Of a stretch of 64,000 nt of DNA, positions 36,690 through 47,532 are shown in pieces. The position numbers and the translations under genes were made by a program. Source of the stretch: Pinus tabuliformis (taxonomy: Eukaryota > Streptophyta > Pinopsida > Pinales > Pinaceae); the NCBI GenBank assembly GCA_031772625.1, contig CM062816.1:636242352-636306351 (forward strand), read 5' to 3'. The first letter of the stretch is position 1. The number at the start of each line of letters is the position of its first letter. The notes under the pieces are model-generated. The model was not told the origin of the DNA and ran no database searches. It saw nothing but the letters and a program-made list of their open reading frames with translations.

Positions 36690-37183
36690 ATTTTTTTTCA
36701 AGCTTGGTAGGTCATCTTCATTAATTTTCTAACAAAAATCAAGTTTCATCCATATGTATGAAGGTTAGGTGGACTTAACCTGCCCCGAGGGAAACCAAGT
36801 ATGTTGGTACCCCAACCACAAAATATGCCATCTAGAACAAAAAATAATAAGTCTAACAAGCCATGTTATATATGTCTAAGAGTATTTTTTCTTTCTATTT
36901 ACTAGATACCCATAAACATAATTGGTAATATGCCTAAGAAATTGAAACAATTTCATATAAAACTATAAACAGGGGTGCACTTCCACTACTCATCATCAAC
37001 GGAGTCTAGGGGAGCAGGATCATTCACAACAGAACCTAAAAGATTCATTTGAAGAATACAGGGGATGTGCTTCTCTATGCATCTGAGACATCCATTATAT
37101 TGCTACAATTAAAATTGGATCTTTTAAAACTCTTTAGTATAACCCAGATGTCCATCATAGGAAAAATTCATATGAGGTGGGAA

Positions 37184-37546
37184 CTACTCCAAGGCTTTAC
37201 CCAGAATGCTCTTCATGAACTTAAACATGTGGATTGCTTGTTTATATTGAGAATATAGGCTAGGGCTTGGAATGAAAGTTTTCCACTCATCTAAATTAAT
37301 TTCCAAACCCTTATCAGTGTCGCGCATCTTCTCTTTCCAATCTACAATGAGCTTTTTGACTAGAGATGAATTAATTGAGTGATATGCCTGAGTGGGTTCC
37401 TGAATAATTTGGTCTGTCAATTTACACCCGCACATAGTCCCCCCAAATGATATGGGTTGACTGGCCTCGAAAATGGAGGCTTTCCCCTGTTTCCCATGGC
37501 CATGAGCTCCTCGGTCATTCCTTCCTTTACCATAGGCTTGAACCAT
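37184..37546 (-). CDS. Hypothetical 120-codon frame in the retroposed segment
   Basis: Reads MVQAYGKGRNDRGAHGHGK, then ISFGGTMCGCKLTDQII, VDWKEKMRDTDKGLEINLD and HMFKFMKSILGKALE. Composition looks protein-like (balanced charge, no low complexity), better than the 242-codon frame. No motif recognised. It begins shortly after a splice-acceptor-like AG, so it could be the last exon of an unspliced transcript. Its stop is about 490 bases before the A-tail, a plausible 3' untranslated length. Confidence 0.3.
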   Translation of the reverse strand: MVQAYGKGRNDRGAHGHGKQGKASIFEASQPISFGGTMCGCKLTDQIIQEPTQAYHSINSSLVKKLIVDWKEKMRDTDKGLEINLDEWKTFIPSPSLYSQYKQAIHMFKFMKSILGKALE

Positions 37547-38092
37547 AATAATGCACCTAAAAATAAAATATTATCATGTGTCAAGTTCTGAAGGTCGACC
37601 CAAACAGAGCCTAAGCTTAGAATTATGACGTTGCTGAGGGTCACTCCAATTATGAACACTTGTCAATACAATTACAAATGAAACCAACCAAATAAGGAAC
37701 CAGATCGAATGCTTGTTGTCAACTAGAAACCATAACCACATTATGGTCTTACTTCTATCAGTATTCCACGAGTGCACCTTGACAGGATTAAAATGAGACA
37801 AATCAATCCATAAGAAAAACCCTAGAATTCATTGGGTGAGTCTCATGTTTAATCGATTCGAGAAACAAAACTATGCATCAAATAAAGAAAGAACATTTGA
37901 GTCGTGAGCTACCCCTTGACCAACACCCAGACAACGTTGTGTCGAAACAAAATGCAGTATGCCCTCGTTGCAAAGGCAGAAGTACAATTCCCACAATCGG
38001 GCCTTTACTAATAGAATTTGAGCTCAGAACTACCCCTTCACTAGGACCCACACATGACCATGTGATGGAACTAGTTACAATAGACTCTAGCC

Positions 38093-38821
38093 CTAGGGTT
38101 GGACTAATAGTAAACATTTCCAATAGTTTGCCCCATACCATAACCCTATATTGACTAAGGCCATGCCAATGTTTACAGATAGTGTTTTCCCTGCTCCGAA
38201 CCCATACATAATCAAAATACCCAAGCAACAAACAAAATTGGCCAAAAAAAAAAATACAAAAACAAAAAAACAAAAAAACCTTACAATTATGCAATAATCA
38301 AGGTAGGGAGTATAGTGATGCTTAGAGTAACCTACCGGACGAACCCCATGAGAACCCATATGTGATAGACAAATCTCATAGACCAAAGACAAAGGGACAT
38401 AGAAAACAAGTGTGTCAACACATAGATATGAATAGACCATGCCATAGTCCATAAATATGTTATTCAAATATCGCCAACCTACCATATTACCATGCATACC
38501 AGAGAACGAAGGGCCGAGAAAAAGACCCATATATGGAGAGGGAGAAAAATTAAGAGTGGGGACAAACCACTGACCATGTCCGAGACTAGAATGAGGTTGA
38601 ACCCACGTTTTCCCCATAATGAACAACTCGGACCAGATCCACAGTGATTGGAGCACACAGATCAAATCACCCAGCACAACGAAGGGAGAACTCACCTCCT
38701 CTCCTAACTTAATGGCTTTGCCACCTTTAGGGTTGGAAAGTAACCTTTTCATGCACACAACTATCTCTCCAAGTGTTGCATGCATGCGGAGGGTAGCAAT
38801 AGATTTCTTTAATATTTTCAT
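38093..38821 (-). CDS. Hypothetical 242-codon frame in the retroposed segment
   Basis: Longest uninterrupted frame of the window outside retroelement pol genes. It starts MKILKKSIATLRMHATLGE, close to the insert's 5' end. The middle is aromatic- and glycine-rich (GLFLGPSFSGMHGNMVGWRY). The last third is strongly hydrophobic, but part of that (FFCFFVFVFFF) is simply a T-rich tract (38225-38280), which weakens the case for real coding. A second frame (37878-38294) overlaps it. No domain recognised. Could be a fossil of an unrecognised protein, or chance. Confidence 0.25.
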   Translation of the reverse strand: MKILKKSIATLRMHATLGEIVVCMKRLLSNPKGGKAIKLGEEVSSPFVVLGDLICVLQSLWIWSELFIMGKTWVQPHSSLGHGQWFVPTLNFSPSPYMGLFLGPSFSGMHGNMVGWRYLNNIFMDYGMVYSYLCVDTLVFYVPLSLVYEICLSHMGSHGVRPVGYSKHHYTPYLDYCIIVRFFCFFVFVFFFLANFVCCLGILIMYGFGAGKTLSVNIGMALVNIGLWYGANYWKCLLLVQP

Positions 38822-38876
38822 TAATCTATGGGCTAGGGTGTTCCCATTGGGTCCAACTCACACCTTGATCAGGGTG

Positions 38877-38891
38877 TCTTTAAGAGAGACT
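38877..38891 (+). repeat. 15-bp target-site duplication (right)
   Basis: TCTTTAAGAGAGACT, right partner of 36675-36689. Confidence 0.93.
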
Positions 38892-39650
38892 TGAAAATTA
38901 AAAAAACTTAAATATTTTTAATGGTCAAATATAAAATTGTCATGTATGTATCTCATGAGAGCATGATTAATTTAAATTTCATCCTTTTTTTTTTTTCCAA
39001 CATGTACATTACAAAATTGGACAAAAAGAATAATAAAACATAGAAATTCATGGATCGTAAAACATGTGCAATGTGATTTATATTCCCTTGTCCCAATTTG
39101 GTATATGAAAATATCCATGACTAAAAATGAAACAGTTGCATTACAATTACCACAATTTAATTTCCAACACTATTAACTTTCATGAAATAAATTATTTGCA
39201 AATGAGAAGTCCACCTCTATCTTCAAATATCATTATAAACTTGTAAAATGTGAATACGCAAAGTCTCTTATTATGGTTCTTAGGATAATAAGTATAATGA
39301 AAATTTATTCAATAATGAAAATTCTACCTCTATATCCAAAAGTATTTATAAACTTTTTGAAAATCCATTCTCAAGTAAAACGTCATAGGGATTGTATAAA
39401 TACTTTTACCAACTACGCCTTGAACTATACTTTTATTCACCTTTTTTTAATAAGTAAACAAAGGGAAAAATCTACCATTTTGTTTTAATCCAATGGTCAA
39501 TTTAAACTTTTTAGAAAAATAAATTTCCTTGCAATTTTAGCCTTTCTTATTTAATAAAAAAATTTGAAATTACCTTTTACAATTAGAAATGTGAAGTGGG
39601 TTATTTTATGTTTTAAGAAAATTTATATTTTTCCCCGTGGAAAAAATTGT

Positions 39651-40030
39651 AATTTCCATTATATTAATATTGATAATTACATATTGTATCAGCTGCATAA
39701 AATATTACTCATGCACTAGAGATGGATTGAGCCATCTATCCTAGTATATTAGTTCATAGATCATAAATATTTAACTTTTATATTAATGTGATTTTCTGGG
39801 AAAGATATTTGGACTACATCTTCATCGTTTCCATCTATTAGGGAAAGGAATTGAACCTGTGATTTTACATCAAGGAGTGCCTTATCAAAGAACTCATCAT
39901 TGTCTATCCAAGACTGGTGATTTCACATAGAGGAGTTCCTTAAAAAAGCACTCATCACTGCCTATCAAAGATCCCGTGGACAGTTTAAGAAATTGCTCAT
40001 TTCTATTACTATCACTAAATTCCTTGGGCT
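39651..40030. other. Non-coding spacer with a 60-bp tandem duplication
   Basis: Between AT-rich copies 2 and 3. Two adjacent diverged copies of about 60 bp lie at 39855-39975: TGTGATTTTACATCAAGGAGT...CTCATCATTGTCTATCCAAGA and TGGTGATTTCACATAGAGGAG...CTCATCACTGCCTATCAAAGA. No gene. Confidence 0.6.
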
Positions 40031-40131
40031 TGTGACTTTTAGGATCATTCAATTTTGGTTTTTTACTCTAATTATTTATTCAAATATACGTAATTCATTT
40101 TTTTCACAATTTGTGAATTAAGTTACCAAGC
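40031..40131 (+). repeat. AT-rich repeat, copy 3, left part
   Basis: Ends with ATTTGTGAATTAAGTTACCAAGC, aligning with the anchor of copies 1 and 2. The copy continues at 50505 after the 10.37-kb Gypsy element. Confidence 0.75.
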
Positions 40132-41097
40132 AGTTGTAGCAGCTACAACCACCTTCCACAATTTTGGCCTGCACCAATTTCGGAGCCTCCCTTAAGAGTT
40201 TCACTTGATGACTGCACACACTTAGGTGCACTTTGTGAGCTCGTGTGAGGCTATTCATCTACTTTGATCATTTATTTTATTCAAGTTTATGCATGATGGT
40301 TTCTAAGTTATGATTGAGACCAATTTCTGGTTATGCTCAAAGTCTTCACTTCGTATGTGCTTGTTGTGTTCACTATGAAAGCATCTAGCACACTCACACA
40401 CGGTGTCACATTCACTGTCGCTCAAGCATCGTCTCAACCAATGAAAAATTAATCACAAGTGTCGCACTTGTCACTTGCACCGTCGGTCAGTCATGTGGAA
40501 CATGTTTGTCTGGATGGTTTGATTCGTTTCATTGTCGAGTCATGTGAGTGTGTATGATCAACTATGCATCTTTCGATCATTCACACACTTAGTCATTTTT
40601 GCTGAAGTTTTGATGACTAGACTCCCCTCTAATAGACAGACCATCACCCCACCATTGATTCAATCAACTGTCAACCAGAATAGTGCAGAAGCACCAAGCT
40701 AGACTTTTCAACTTGCGTTTTCCGCAAGCAATTAAATCAACTTTCATGCTAGCCACGTGGACAGTCGGACCTGGCAGTCACCCCGTGACTGACTCCCCTA
40801 AAAAATTTCACAGAGGCCAATCACCTTACTTTCTTAGGTGACTAAGGAAATCATGTAAACATGTCAGACAGACACCAAGTGCTCGTCCCTATCTCCCTCA
40901 TAAAATTGTGTATTTTTCCTAATTAGTCATCCCAATAGTCGACCAACTGTTCATCGCAAAAATTGTGCAGTTTTCATGAGCAAGACTTCTACTGCCCAAT
41001 AGTCAGCTCGGCTTAGAAATTTCACAGAGATGATCAATAGGCCGACCTCTCGACCTTAATGTAGCTTTCCTTGCCAGTAGCTCCTACCAGTAGACTG

Positions 41098-41330
41098 TTA
41101 GGCCCCTCGAAGAATTGCACAGATTTTGTTGCTAGTGATGATGCATCCAACTCCCATTTCCATATAGGAATTATGTAATTTCTACTTCCATTGACCCTAG
41201 CAGCCAACTGTCATTTCCCTCTGGGAATTACATAGTTTTGGCTACCAGTGACCCTAGTAATCAACTGCAAGTTCCATCTAGGAATTGTGGAGTTTTGGTT
41301 GACATTCTGTTGGGCAGTTCCCCCAAAAAC
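41098..41330 (+). repeat. 57-bp tandem repeat inside the 5' LTR
   Basis: Units at about 41099, 41155, 41213 and 41270 with the core TTCCATCTAGGAATTGTG then AGTTTTGGCTACCAGTGACC. Same array as at 48503-48720 in the other LTR. Confidence 0.8.
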
Positions 41331-42269
41331 TACGCAATGCATGCCTATTGACCCTCCCTACTGGCTAGCCTATTCCTCTAAAAAATTGCAAAAATTTGGC
41401 CTTTAAGCTCCTACTTCCAACTCGTTCTATAAAATGCATAGATCCTACCTACCTTACCCTCATGCAGCCCAAACTATCTCTCCCAAAATTTGTGCAATTT
41501 TGCCTTTGAGCAAAGCTAGACCTCCTAGATAGTCACTACCAAATCAGATTGCCCATCTCCATCATTGAGTGACCCTTGCGCAATTTTTATCAGTAGTGCT
41601 CGAAGCCATCATCTTGCTTCACAGCCTTGTTGCCTCTCTCAGTCACCTGCATCTGAAATGATCATATGTCATGGTACACTAGGACGTTTTGGATTTGATG
41701 TTGTCTCTTCATGAGTGACTCCAGGTATAAGTACACCAACAAACATGCCAAGATGACGAATGGGGTAAACAAAGGGAGCACATGCAGAAGGACAGGCTCA
41801 CCAATGAACGAGTGAATGATGCATGCAAAGGGATGTACTCACCAATGGACGAACGAACGAGCATGCACCTTCGTGAACAGATGAGCCTGTTGATCCTTCC
41901 AACATGCAAGCAAGGAACAACATGCGAAAGCTTCATTAAGCGAACAAAATATCATTGAAGACTTCGTACAGTTTGTCATGCGGAGGTGAAGCTGTGATAT
42001 ACCATGAAAACATCCATCACCTAGTAGCACTGAAGCTCGACATGCACTCCAACAATAGCACGAATCTACTAGAATTGTCATGTCGAGTCATGTCATGAGT
42101 CATATTTCCCACATGTCTATTATGGGCTATGTTGTCAATCAATTTAATGTAACATGGAATTCCAAGAGACCCACTTGTTGAAGAAAGACTCATGGAATTC
42201 AGAAAGTCATGGAAGTCAAACAGTCATGAGCATAGTCGAACATGTACCAGGGTCAGTTTCACCGTTGGC

Positions 42270-42277
42270 TATAAAGA
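42270..42277 (+). promoter_or_regulatory. TATA box in the 5' LTR
   Basis: TATAAAGA in GTTGGCTATAAAGACCCCC; the 3' LTR has TATAAATA at the same place. A conserved TATA box in both copies suits the LTR promoter. Confidence 0.65.
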
Positions 42278-43104
42278 CCCCCTCATTTGTACATTCAAAG
42301 GACTTTTCATCTCAGCTCCTCCCACATAGCCAAGAGTGTCTGTAATATTTTCTTTTAGGAGTAAGTAGTGGCTCTGAAACCTCGCACTTAGGGTTATTGA
42401 TGTATGGTGTAACGATGTGTCTTGGAATTTTTGCTTAATTCACAAGCCTGCTAACAGGCCAACACATTTTCACACATCTATTGTATCTACTGTAAAATTT
42501 ATCTTTAACACTTGTAATGGATGTTTCTTTACCCTTTGTTCTACATCATAACTATTTTACTTGTTGTAATGCATAATTTATTAATGGAAATGTGTTGTAT
42601 ATGTTGTTAATGCTATCTCACCCATGTAGGCTACTCTCCTGGACATCAGACAAACCTTTCACATGAAGCTTGCTGTAATAATTGTTGCACTTGTTTGGAC
42701 TAATCTGGTGAGTCTTGTACGTGTTATCTTACCTTGTATGTTGTGACTTCCACATCCATGTGGACTACTTCGAAAGTTGTCCATGTCCTATTGTGTTGTG
42801 TGTTCCTAGCCGAGTTGGGACTGCATCCAACCAACTTGGTATTCACTTTCACCCTATCCCTTTACAGTGAAAGAACCATTAACACAAGTACACTAGCACT
42901 CACCACGCATGTGAAGCTCACATCTTGAAGGAAAAGCAGACCACCCTCCTATGCTGACAAACAAGAGTTGAGGCAAATCCTTAAGAAAATGGACACTGAG
43001 CCACCATACCAGATGGGACCCCTACACCAAACGGTGTGACATCTAGTTGGGAATTCATATAGGAGTGATCCCTTGAATGTTGGCGGGTCAAGCACCATCA
43101 ACAT

Positions 43105-43124
43105 TTCTCACGCTAGAAGGAGGG
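43105..43124 (+). other. Probable primer binding site
   Basis: TTCTCACGCTAGAAGGAGGG immediately after the LTR end; resembles the GCGCTAGAAGGAGGG type found in some plant Gypsy elements. Cognate tRNA not assigned. Confidence 0.5.
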
Positions 43125-43399
43125 AAACTAGTTGTACATGGCAGAGATTCCCCTCACACTCATTCCTCATACATCTATTCAAGGCAGTAACTTGCACTCC
43201 CTCTCACCTGTGTGCGACTCTGCAGTTTGTCACTCCTCACCTTCTAAAATTGAACACGAGATTTCATATCAACACCTTCACTCCATCCATCCCATCACTC
43301 ACCAGTTTGCGAAAGTAGTCGAACTGGTGTCGAGCATAAAACATCTTCCACACACATATAGGAAGCCAAAAGCCACCCACATGTGTTGTTGTATCATTC

Positions 43400-44345
43400 A
43401 TGGAAGACACAGTCCTTGCCACACATGAAGGTCTAGAAGAAGCTATTGAAGATAGAGAGGAACCTCCAATCTTCACACAAGACGAACAAGGCAATCTTGT
43501 AATATTGGGATCGAACTCTAGTTTAGGAGGTAGATGGGAAGGTAGCGAAGGAGGTAGAGGTGAAGACGGACCAACAGAATCAGATCCAAAACAATAAGAC
43601 TCTGAAGGAAACGAAGAGGACGAAGAAGAAGAAGATATGGCTAACTCAAATCTTAAATGGATGACTTAGGGACCACTGGCTCTCTCGGTTGTTCTCCACA
43701 AGATGTCGAAGCGAGCAGATAGAATGAACATCAAGTTCAACACTGATAGCATGGTGAAGGTAGAAGATCTTGGATGGATGTGAAGCTTCTTGGTATCACA
43801 ACCTTCCACCCAAATCCATACAGAACTGGGGTGCATTTAAAAATATGGTCCTTGAAAAGTTTTCTAATGACAAGATCCCAACCATTCTACTCGAAGAATT
43901 GGGAAGCCTCAAGATGGAGGGAAAAGAGAAAGTGAAAGACTTGAATAATAGGTTTATGCATATTTTGAACAAGTGTGCAGTAGACATTAAACCTCATGAC
44001 TCCATCATTGTTGGCTATTACACTTCTTCACTGCCAACGACCATTGCATAGTTCGTTAAGCGAGCTGCGAAGCCAACACTTTTGGAGAGTTGTGAAGAGC
44101 CTATTGTTGTTGAAAAGGACTTGCATGCAATCAAAGACATCAAGCATGATGAATCAATGAAAGACTTCAAGGATACAAGTAGGAAGCACCAAGCAACGAC
44201 AAGCAAGGGTAGAGACAAGGAATCAACTGATATTGAGACCCTCACTCGCCTTGTCAAGAAATTGGCCACCAAAATTTCCAAACTAAAGAAACCGAAAATG
44301 GACACATTCGCAAGTAGTCATCCATCCAGAAAAATATAGGAAAAT
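43400..44345 (+). pseudogene. gag: Gypsy gag remnant
   Basis: Acidic leader part (43400-43660, EEDEEEED) then the gag core from 43770: ASWYHNLPPKSIQNWGAFK, MVLEKFSNDKIPT, ELGSLKMEGKEKVKDLNNRF and ILNKCAVDIKPHDS. A lysine-rich tail follows (TLTRLVKKLATKISKLKKPK) to about 44340. Matches the plant Gypsy gag pattern (GxAxxWFxxLPxxSIxxW). Broken. Confidence 0.82.
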
Positions 44346-45027
44346 ATTTAATCAAGAAAAAACTGGTTCACTTCCAAAATTGCGCAAAAGCCTATGTTCC
44401 AACTCGATCAGTGCGAAGCTCCTAAGTTTTTTTTCTTCCACAAATAGTATCACCTCGAGAACTCTTTTTTGAATTGGAGTAGCCAAAAGATATTGATGAT
44501 GATGAAGAGGTTGCACCTGATGAAACACCAAGTTCTGGGCATGTGGTGAAAACATATCAGTGTTTGGAAGTAATGTTGAAGACGAACACCGACAAGCAGC
44601 ACCAAAAGCCAAATGATCATTAAAATATTAGGAGGAAAGGGGCTCCCCCTACACTTGGGGAAATAAAAGAGAGGGTGATACTGGGGATAAAGAAGGCCAA
44701 TCCATGACTATATTAAAGCAACAAATGCAAAGAAAGTATAGGAAGAGAGTAGTGAATAAAATTACATCCCTGAGTAGCAAGTTGCAAATCACTCAACCGA
44801 AAAACACAAACATTCATTCCAACTCGGACACCTCGGTGAGTTTACCACCTCTCAAATAAAATATATTTAATGACATGAAGAAAAATCAAGTGAACATCAA
44901 TTTGTTCAAGTTAGCCAAAGTCCATAGTCAATGAGACATCCTATTGTGTGTATTGGGACAAATGTTAGTAGACAGTGCAACCTCTACCAGCAAGGGAGCA
45001 TGCACACCTCCCGAGTAACTTTCCATT

Positions 45028-45510
45028 GTGCTCAATACACTACAGATGGAAGAAACAAGCTCAGGTTGCACCCCATTATTTCTTTCATTTGAAGTTTTCA
45101 ACTACAATGCTCACAACTACTTGGTTGATTTTGGCATAGTAGACAACGCCATGTCACTCTCCATTGCTAAGAACATCAATGCACAATGGAGCAAAACATC
45201 TGCGAGAATCATCCAACTTGATCGAAGGTGAGTAGCAGCTATTGTTGAATTGTGATACGTGACCATCCGACTATCTCATGACAGTCGAGTCCACCAATTC
45301 ATCAACATAGTTGTTGTCGACATACCAGAAGCATATGGCCTACTACTCAACAGAGACTGGTCCAGCAAGCTAGATGGATATTTTTCTACAGATTGGTCTC
45401 ACATGTGGCTTCCATACAAGGGAAAATGCAACCAATTTGAGGTGTGATCTGAGAGGTATATGAAACATAATGTCAGTCCCCTTAACGGTAAGAACGAACC
45501 ATTGGCCTTC
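45028..45510 (+). pseudogene. pol: Gypsy aspartic protease remnant
   Basis: PLFLSFEVFNYNAHNYLVD opening, SLSIAKNINAQW, then the distinctive end VHQFINIVVVDIPEAYGLLL, RDWSSKLDGYFSTDWSHMW and LPYKGKCNQFEV, as in Tat-like Gypsy proteases of gymnosperms (recalled, not searched). Broken. Confidence 0.8.
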
Positions 45511-45699
45511 ACAGAACTCATGTTTGGCAACAACCTCCTAGAGAAAACATTGGAGTGTTATCTTGAACGGCCAGCTCCAACCTCATCAGGCACATAGTGG
45601 GGACTCCTTCCATGCCAAACTGATGGTAATCAAACTTGTACAGTTTATTTTTCTGATAGTAGTAGTAGTAGCAGCAACATTACTAAAAATAGTACTAGC

Positions 45700-46350
45700 A
45701 TGCCAAATGGTCCATGTACAGATGAGTTGTGGGCCATCAGTCTTGATGAATTGGAAATACATGATGGCTCAAGGACCGATTTTATCTCAGTCGTCCAATA
45801 CAATAGATGATGCATGATTTCGAGCTGTTTGAAGTTTGAAGGGATAAACATTGATGTTGAGTATGAAGCTATTGTGCTGAACCCACAAAGGACCACCACT
45901 ACGAACGAACAAAGCATCCTGGGAAGCCATCATAATCTAAAGATGGCCAATCTCAATGCAAGCTACACAACGCAACAGTGACAAGTCTTTGACCACTTGT
46001 CCAAACAATACGGGGATGTGTTCACATGGGTAGATGATAACTTGAGTATAGACTACACACGAGTAATCCAACAATGAGATACCAAGTAAAGGAGGAGGCA
46101 AGCCATTGTGGAGAATACTAGGTAACAAATACATGTTTTTTACACTCCTTTTATGGAAAAAATTGACTAACATTTTGGGTGGTTGGACTACTTGAAAGGT
46201 TCGCCATCATACTTTTTTTTCTAGTTTAAATCTCACACTTAAGCAATATGGGAACATACTCTTATGAATTGACTTAAGAAACTTGAACCCTTCCTGCATT
46301 AAAAACAACTACCCCATGCCATCATCCGAGCTCATGTTGCACGCAATACC
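45700..46350 (+). pseudogene. pol: Gypsy pol linker and start of reverse transcriptase
   Basis: ELWAISLDELEIHDGSRTDF near 45727, then QVFDHLSKQYGDVFTWVDDN near 45980, the linker always found just before Gypsy RT, and NPSCIKNNYPMPSSELML near 46285, which parallels the first RT motif (LNKACPKDNYPLP). No further RT motif recognised. Broken. Confidence 0.65.
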
Positions 46351-46535
46351 TAAAACAATGTTGTTGTCTTCACTTGAAGACCTTCTGGAATGCCACCAGC
46401 TTCTGGTACTGGAGCCAAGTGGACTTGCACTAGTCTATGAGAAGCTTGGCCCACACACGGATCATTTGAAATCACCTGACGAGAGGATTGACAACCTTCG
46501 TGTCAATGACCAATATCTCAAGCATTATTTTTAGT
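46351..46535 (+). pseudogene. pol: End of the Gypsy polyprotein
   Basis: ALVYEKLGPHTDHLKSPDE then NLRVNDQYLKHYF resembles the C-terminal end of Tat-like Gypsy integrases (VNGQRLKHYF). Short and broken. Confidence 0.5.
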
Positions 46536-47532
46536 AGGTTAGGTTGTGCCCATGCCATGTACATAGTCTTCTTGCTGCTTGTTGTTTTCATCTTTTTTTC
46601 TCTGCTTATTATATTTATTTTTGTTTTGTTTGATTTTCCTTACTATTTTTGTTCATGTTCATTTTTCTTGTTTGATATATTACTATTTTTGTTTCTGGAA
46701 ATAGCTGTTGTTCACTACTACGTTCTTGCATTTGAATAGAATATGTGGTTGAAATTTGAAGAAACCCATGACACTGTAGCATTTGGCCAGTCTTGTGTCC
46801 ACCTTCTCTGTGCTTAGTGGTAACTTTCATCCGATGAAGTCTTCATGAAAAATATGAACTTTCTGCAAGGCAAGTTTTTTCCCAACCACAAACCTAAGTC
46901 CGCACCAGGAACCCACGTCCTATCCCCAACCTTTTCCTCTATGTGTTCAATCTCATCCAACTATTAGAAATGGTGAAGGGGAAACCTAAATGAGAAAACC
47001 TATGTGAGAGGTCTTACATGCTTCTATGAAGGAAAAAACTCTTATGCTCTCAATAAGTTAGGATCCCTCTTCCATACCAAAAATAAATAAGTGCCTATGT
47101 ACAATTGTCTTGAAAAATACAAAGGTGAAAGTAAAGAAATGCTTTCTGCATAGAGAGGTGAAGCATGCAGCTCCACCAGGGTACTGACTAGGCTCGCTAG
47201 CAGTGAAGCAATGTGTGTGTTATTACGTGACTCTTCCGAGGTACTATCCAAATCTTCTCGCAGCAAAACAACACCAGAGATGAAAACTTATACTCTGAAA
47301 ATCTTCAACTCGTGAGCTAAATTACACTTCACGAATTCAAAACACTTGATATCTAAGATGAAATTTTCATTGTGTTCGACTGAGTTGGAAAAAGGTGGAC
47401 CATGTATGTTCATAGAGTAAGTGGGCAAGTTGAAGTGACCCACAAAATGTTCAATACACCACAAAAAACCAAGGCCCTATGCTAGCAGTGAATCGAAACA
47501 GAGAAGATGTAGTTTTACCAATCTGTTGCAAG
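46536..47532. other. 3' untranslated part of the large Gypsy element
   Basis: About 1 kb without coding signal before the 3' LTR. T-rich at its left. No clear polypurine tract next to the LTR start. Confidence 0.55.

Larger units (their letters stand above)
36690..38876 (-). mobile_element. Retroposed 2.19-kb insertion, non-LTR type, unidentified
   Basis: Flanked by a perfect 15-bp duplication. At its left end a run of eight T (36691-36698) is the A-tail when read on the minus strand, so the insert is minus-strand with its 3' end at the left. This is the hallmark of LINE-driven insertion: a LINE itself, a SINE-like unit or a retrocopied transcript. I found no reverse transcriptase, endonuclease or RNase H motif in it. 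A short hairpin (AGGTTA/TAACCT, about 36765-36784) lies some 70-90 bases from the tail. It is visibly less AT-rich than the repeat it interrupts, and has minus-strand frames of 242 and 120 codons without known domains. Splice-acceptor-like TTTTATTTTTAG sits at about 37562 on the minus strand, arguing against a fully spliced mRNA. Confidence 0.8.
36506..39650 (+). repeat. AT-rich repeat, copy 2, split by an insertion
   Basis: Anchor AGTTGTCAATTAAATTAAC at 36547. The left part ends in the 15-bp duplication at 36675-36689 and the copy resumes at 38877 with ATATTTTTAATGGTC, CATGAGAGCATG (near 38957), ACCATTTTGTTTTAATCC (near 39475) and TATTTTATGTTTT (near 39603). The insertion between is the 2.19-kb retroposed segment. 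Confidence 0.82.
40132..43103 (+). repeat. 5' LTR of the large Gypsy element
   Basis: Starts AGTTGTAGCAGCTACAACC (aligning with TGTTGTAGCGGCTACAACC of the 3' copy; the start contains the palindrome-like GTAGC-NN-GCTAC) and ends CATCAACA. Includes a TATA box at 42270 and a 57-bp tandem repeat at 41098-41330. Open frames in it (minus 41709-41936, plus 42154-42345 and 42734-42928) recur in the other LTR and are not genes. Confidence 0.93.

Noticed and set aside
41709-41936. Minus-strand frames at 41709-42081 and 49201-49479 with similar Cys/Ser-rich words
   Set aside because: They lie at matching places in the two LTRs of one Gypsy element and are LTR sequence read in a chance frame.
46488-46739. 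Phe-rich hydrophobic frame as a membrane protein
   Set aside because: Translation of a T-rich untranslated tract after the Gypsy polyprotein end.
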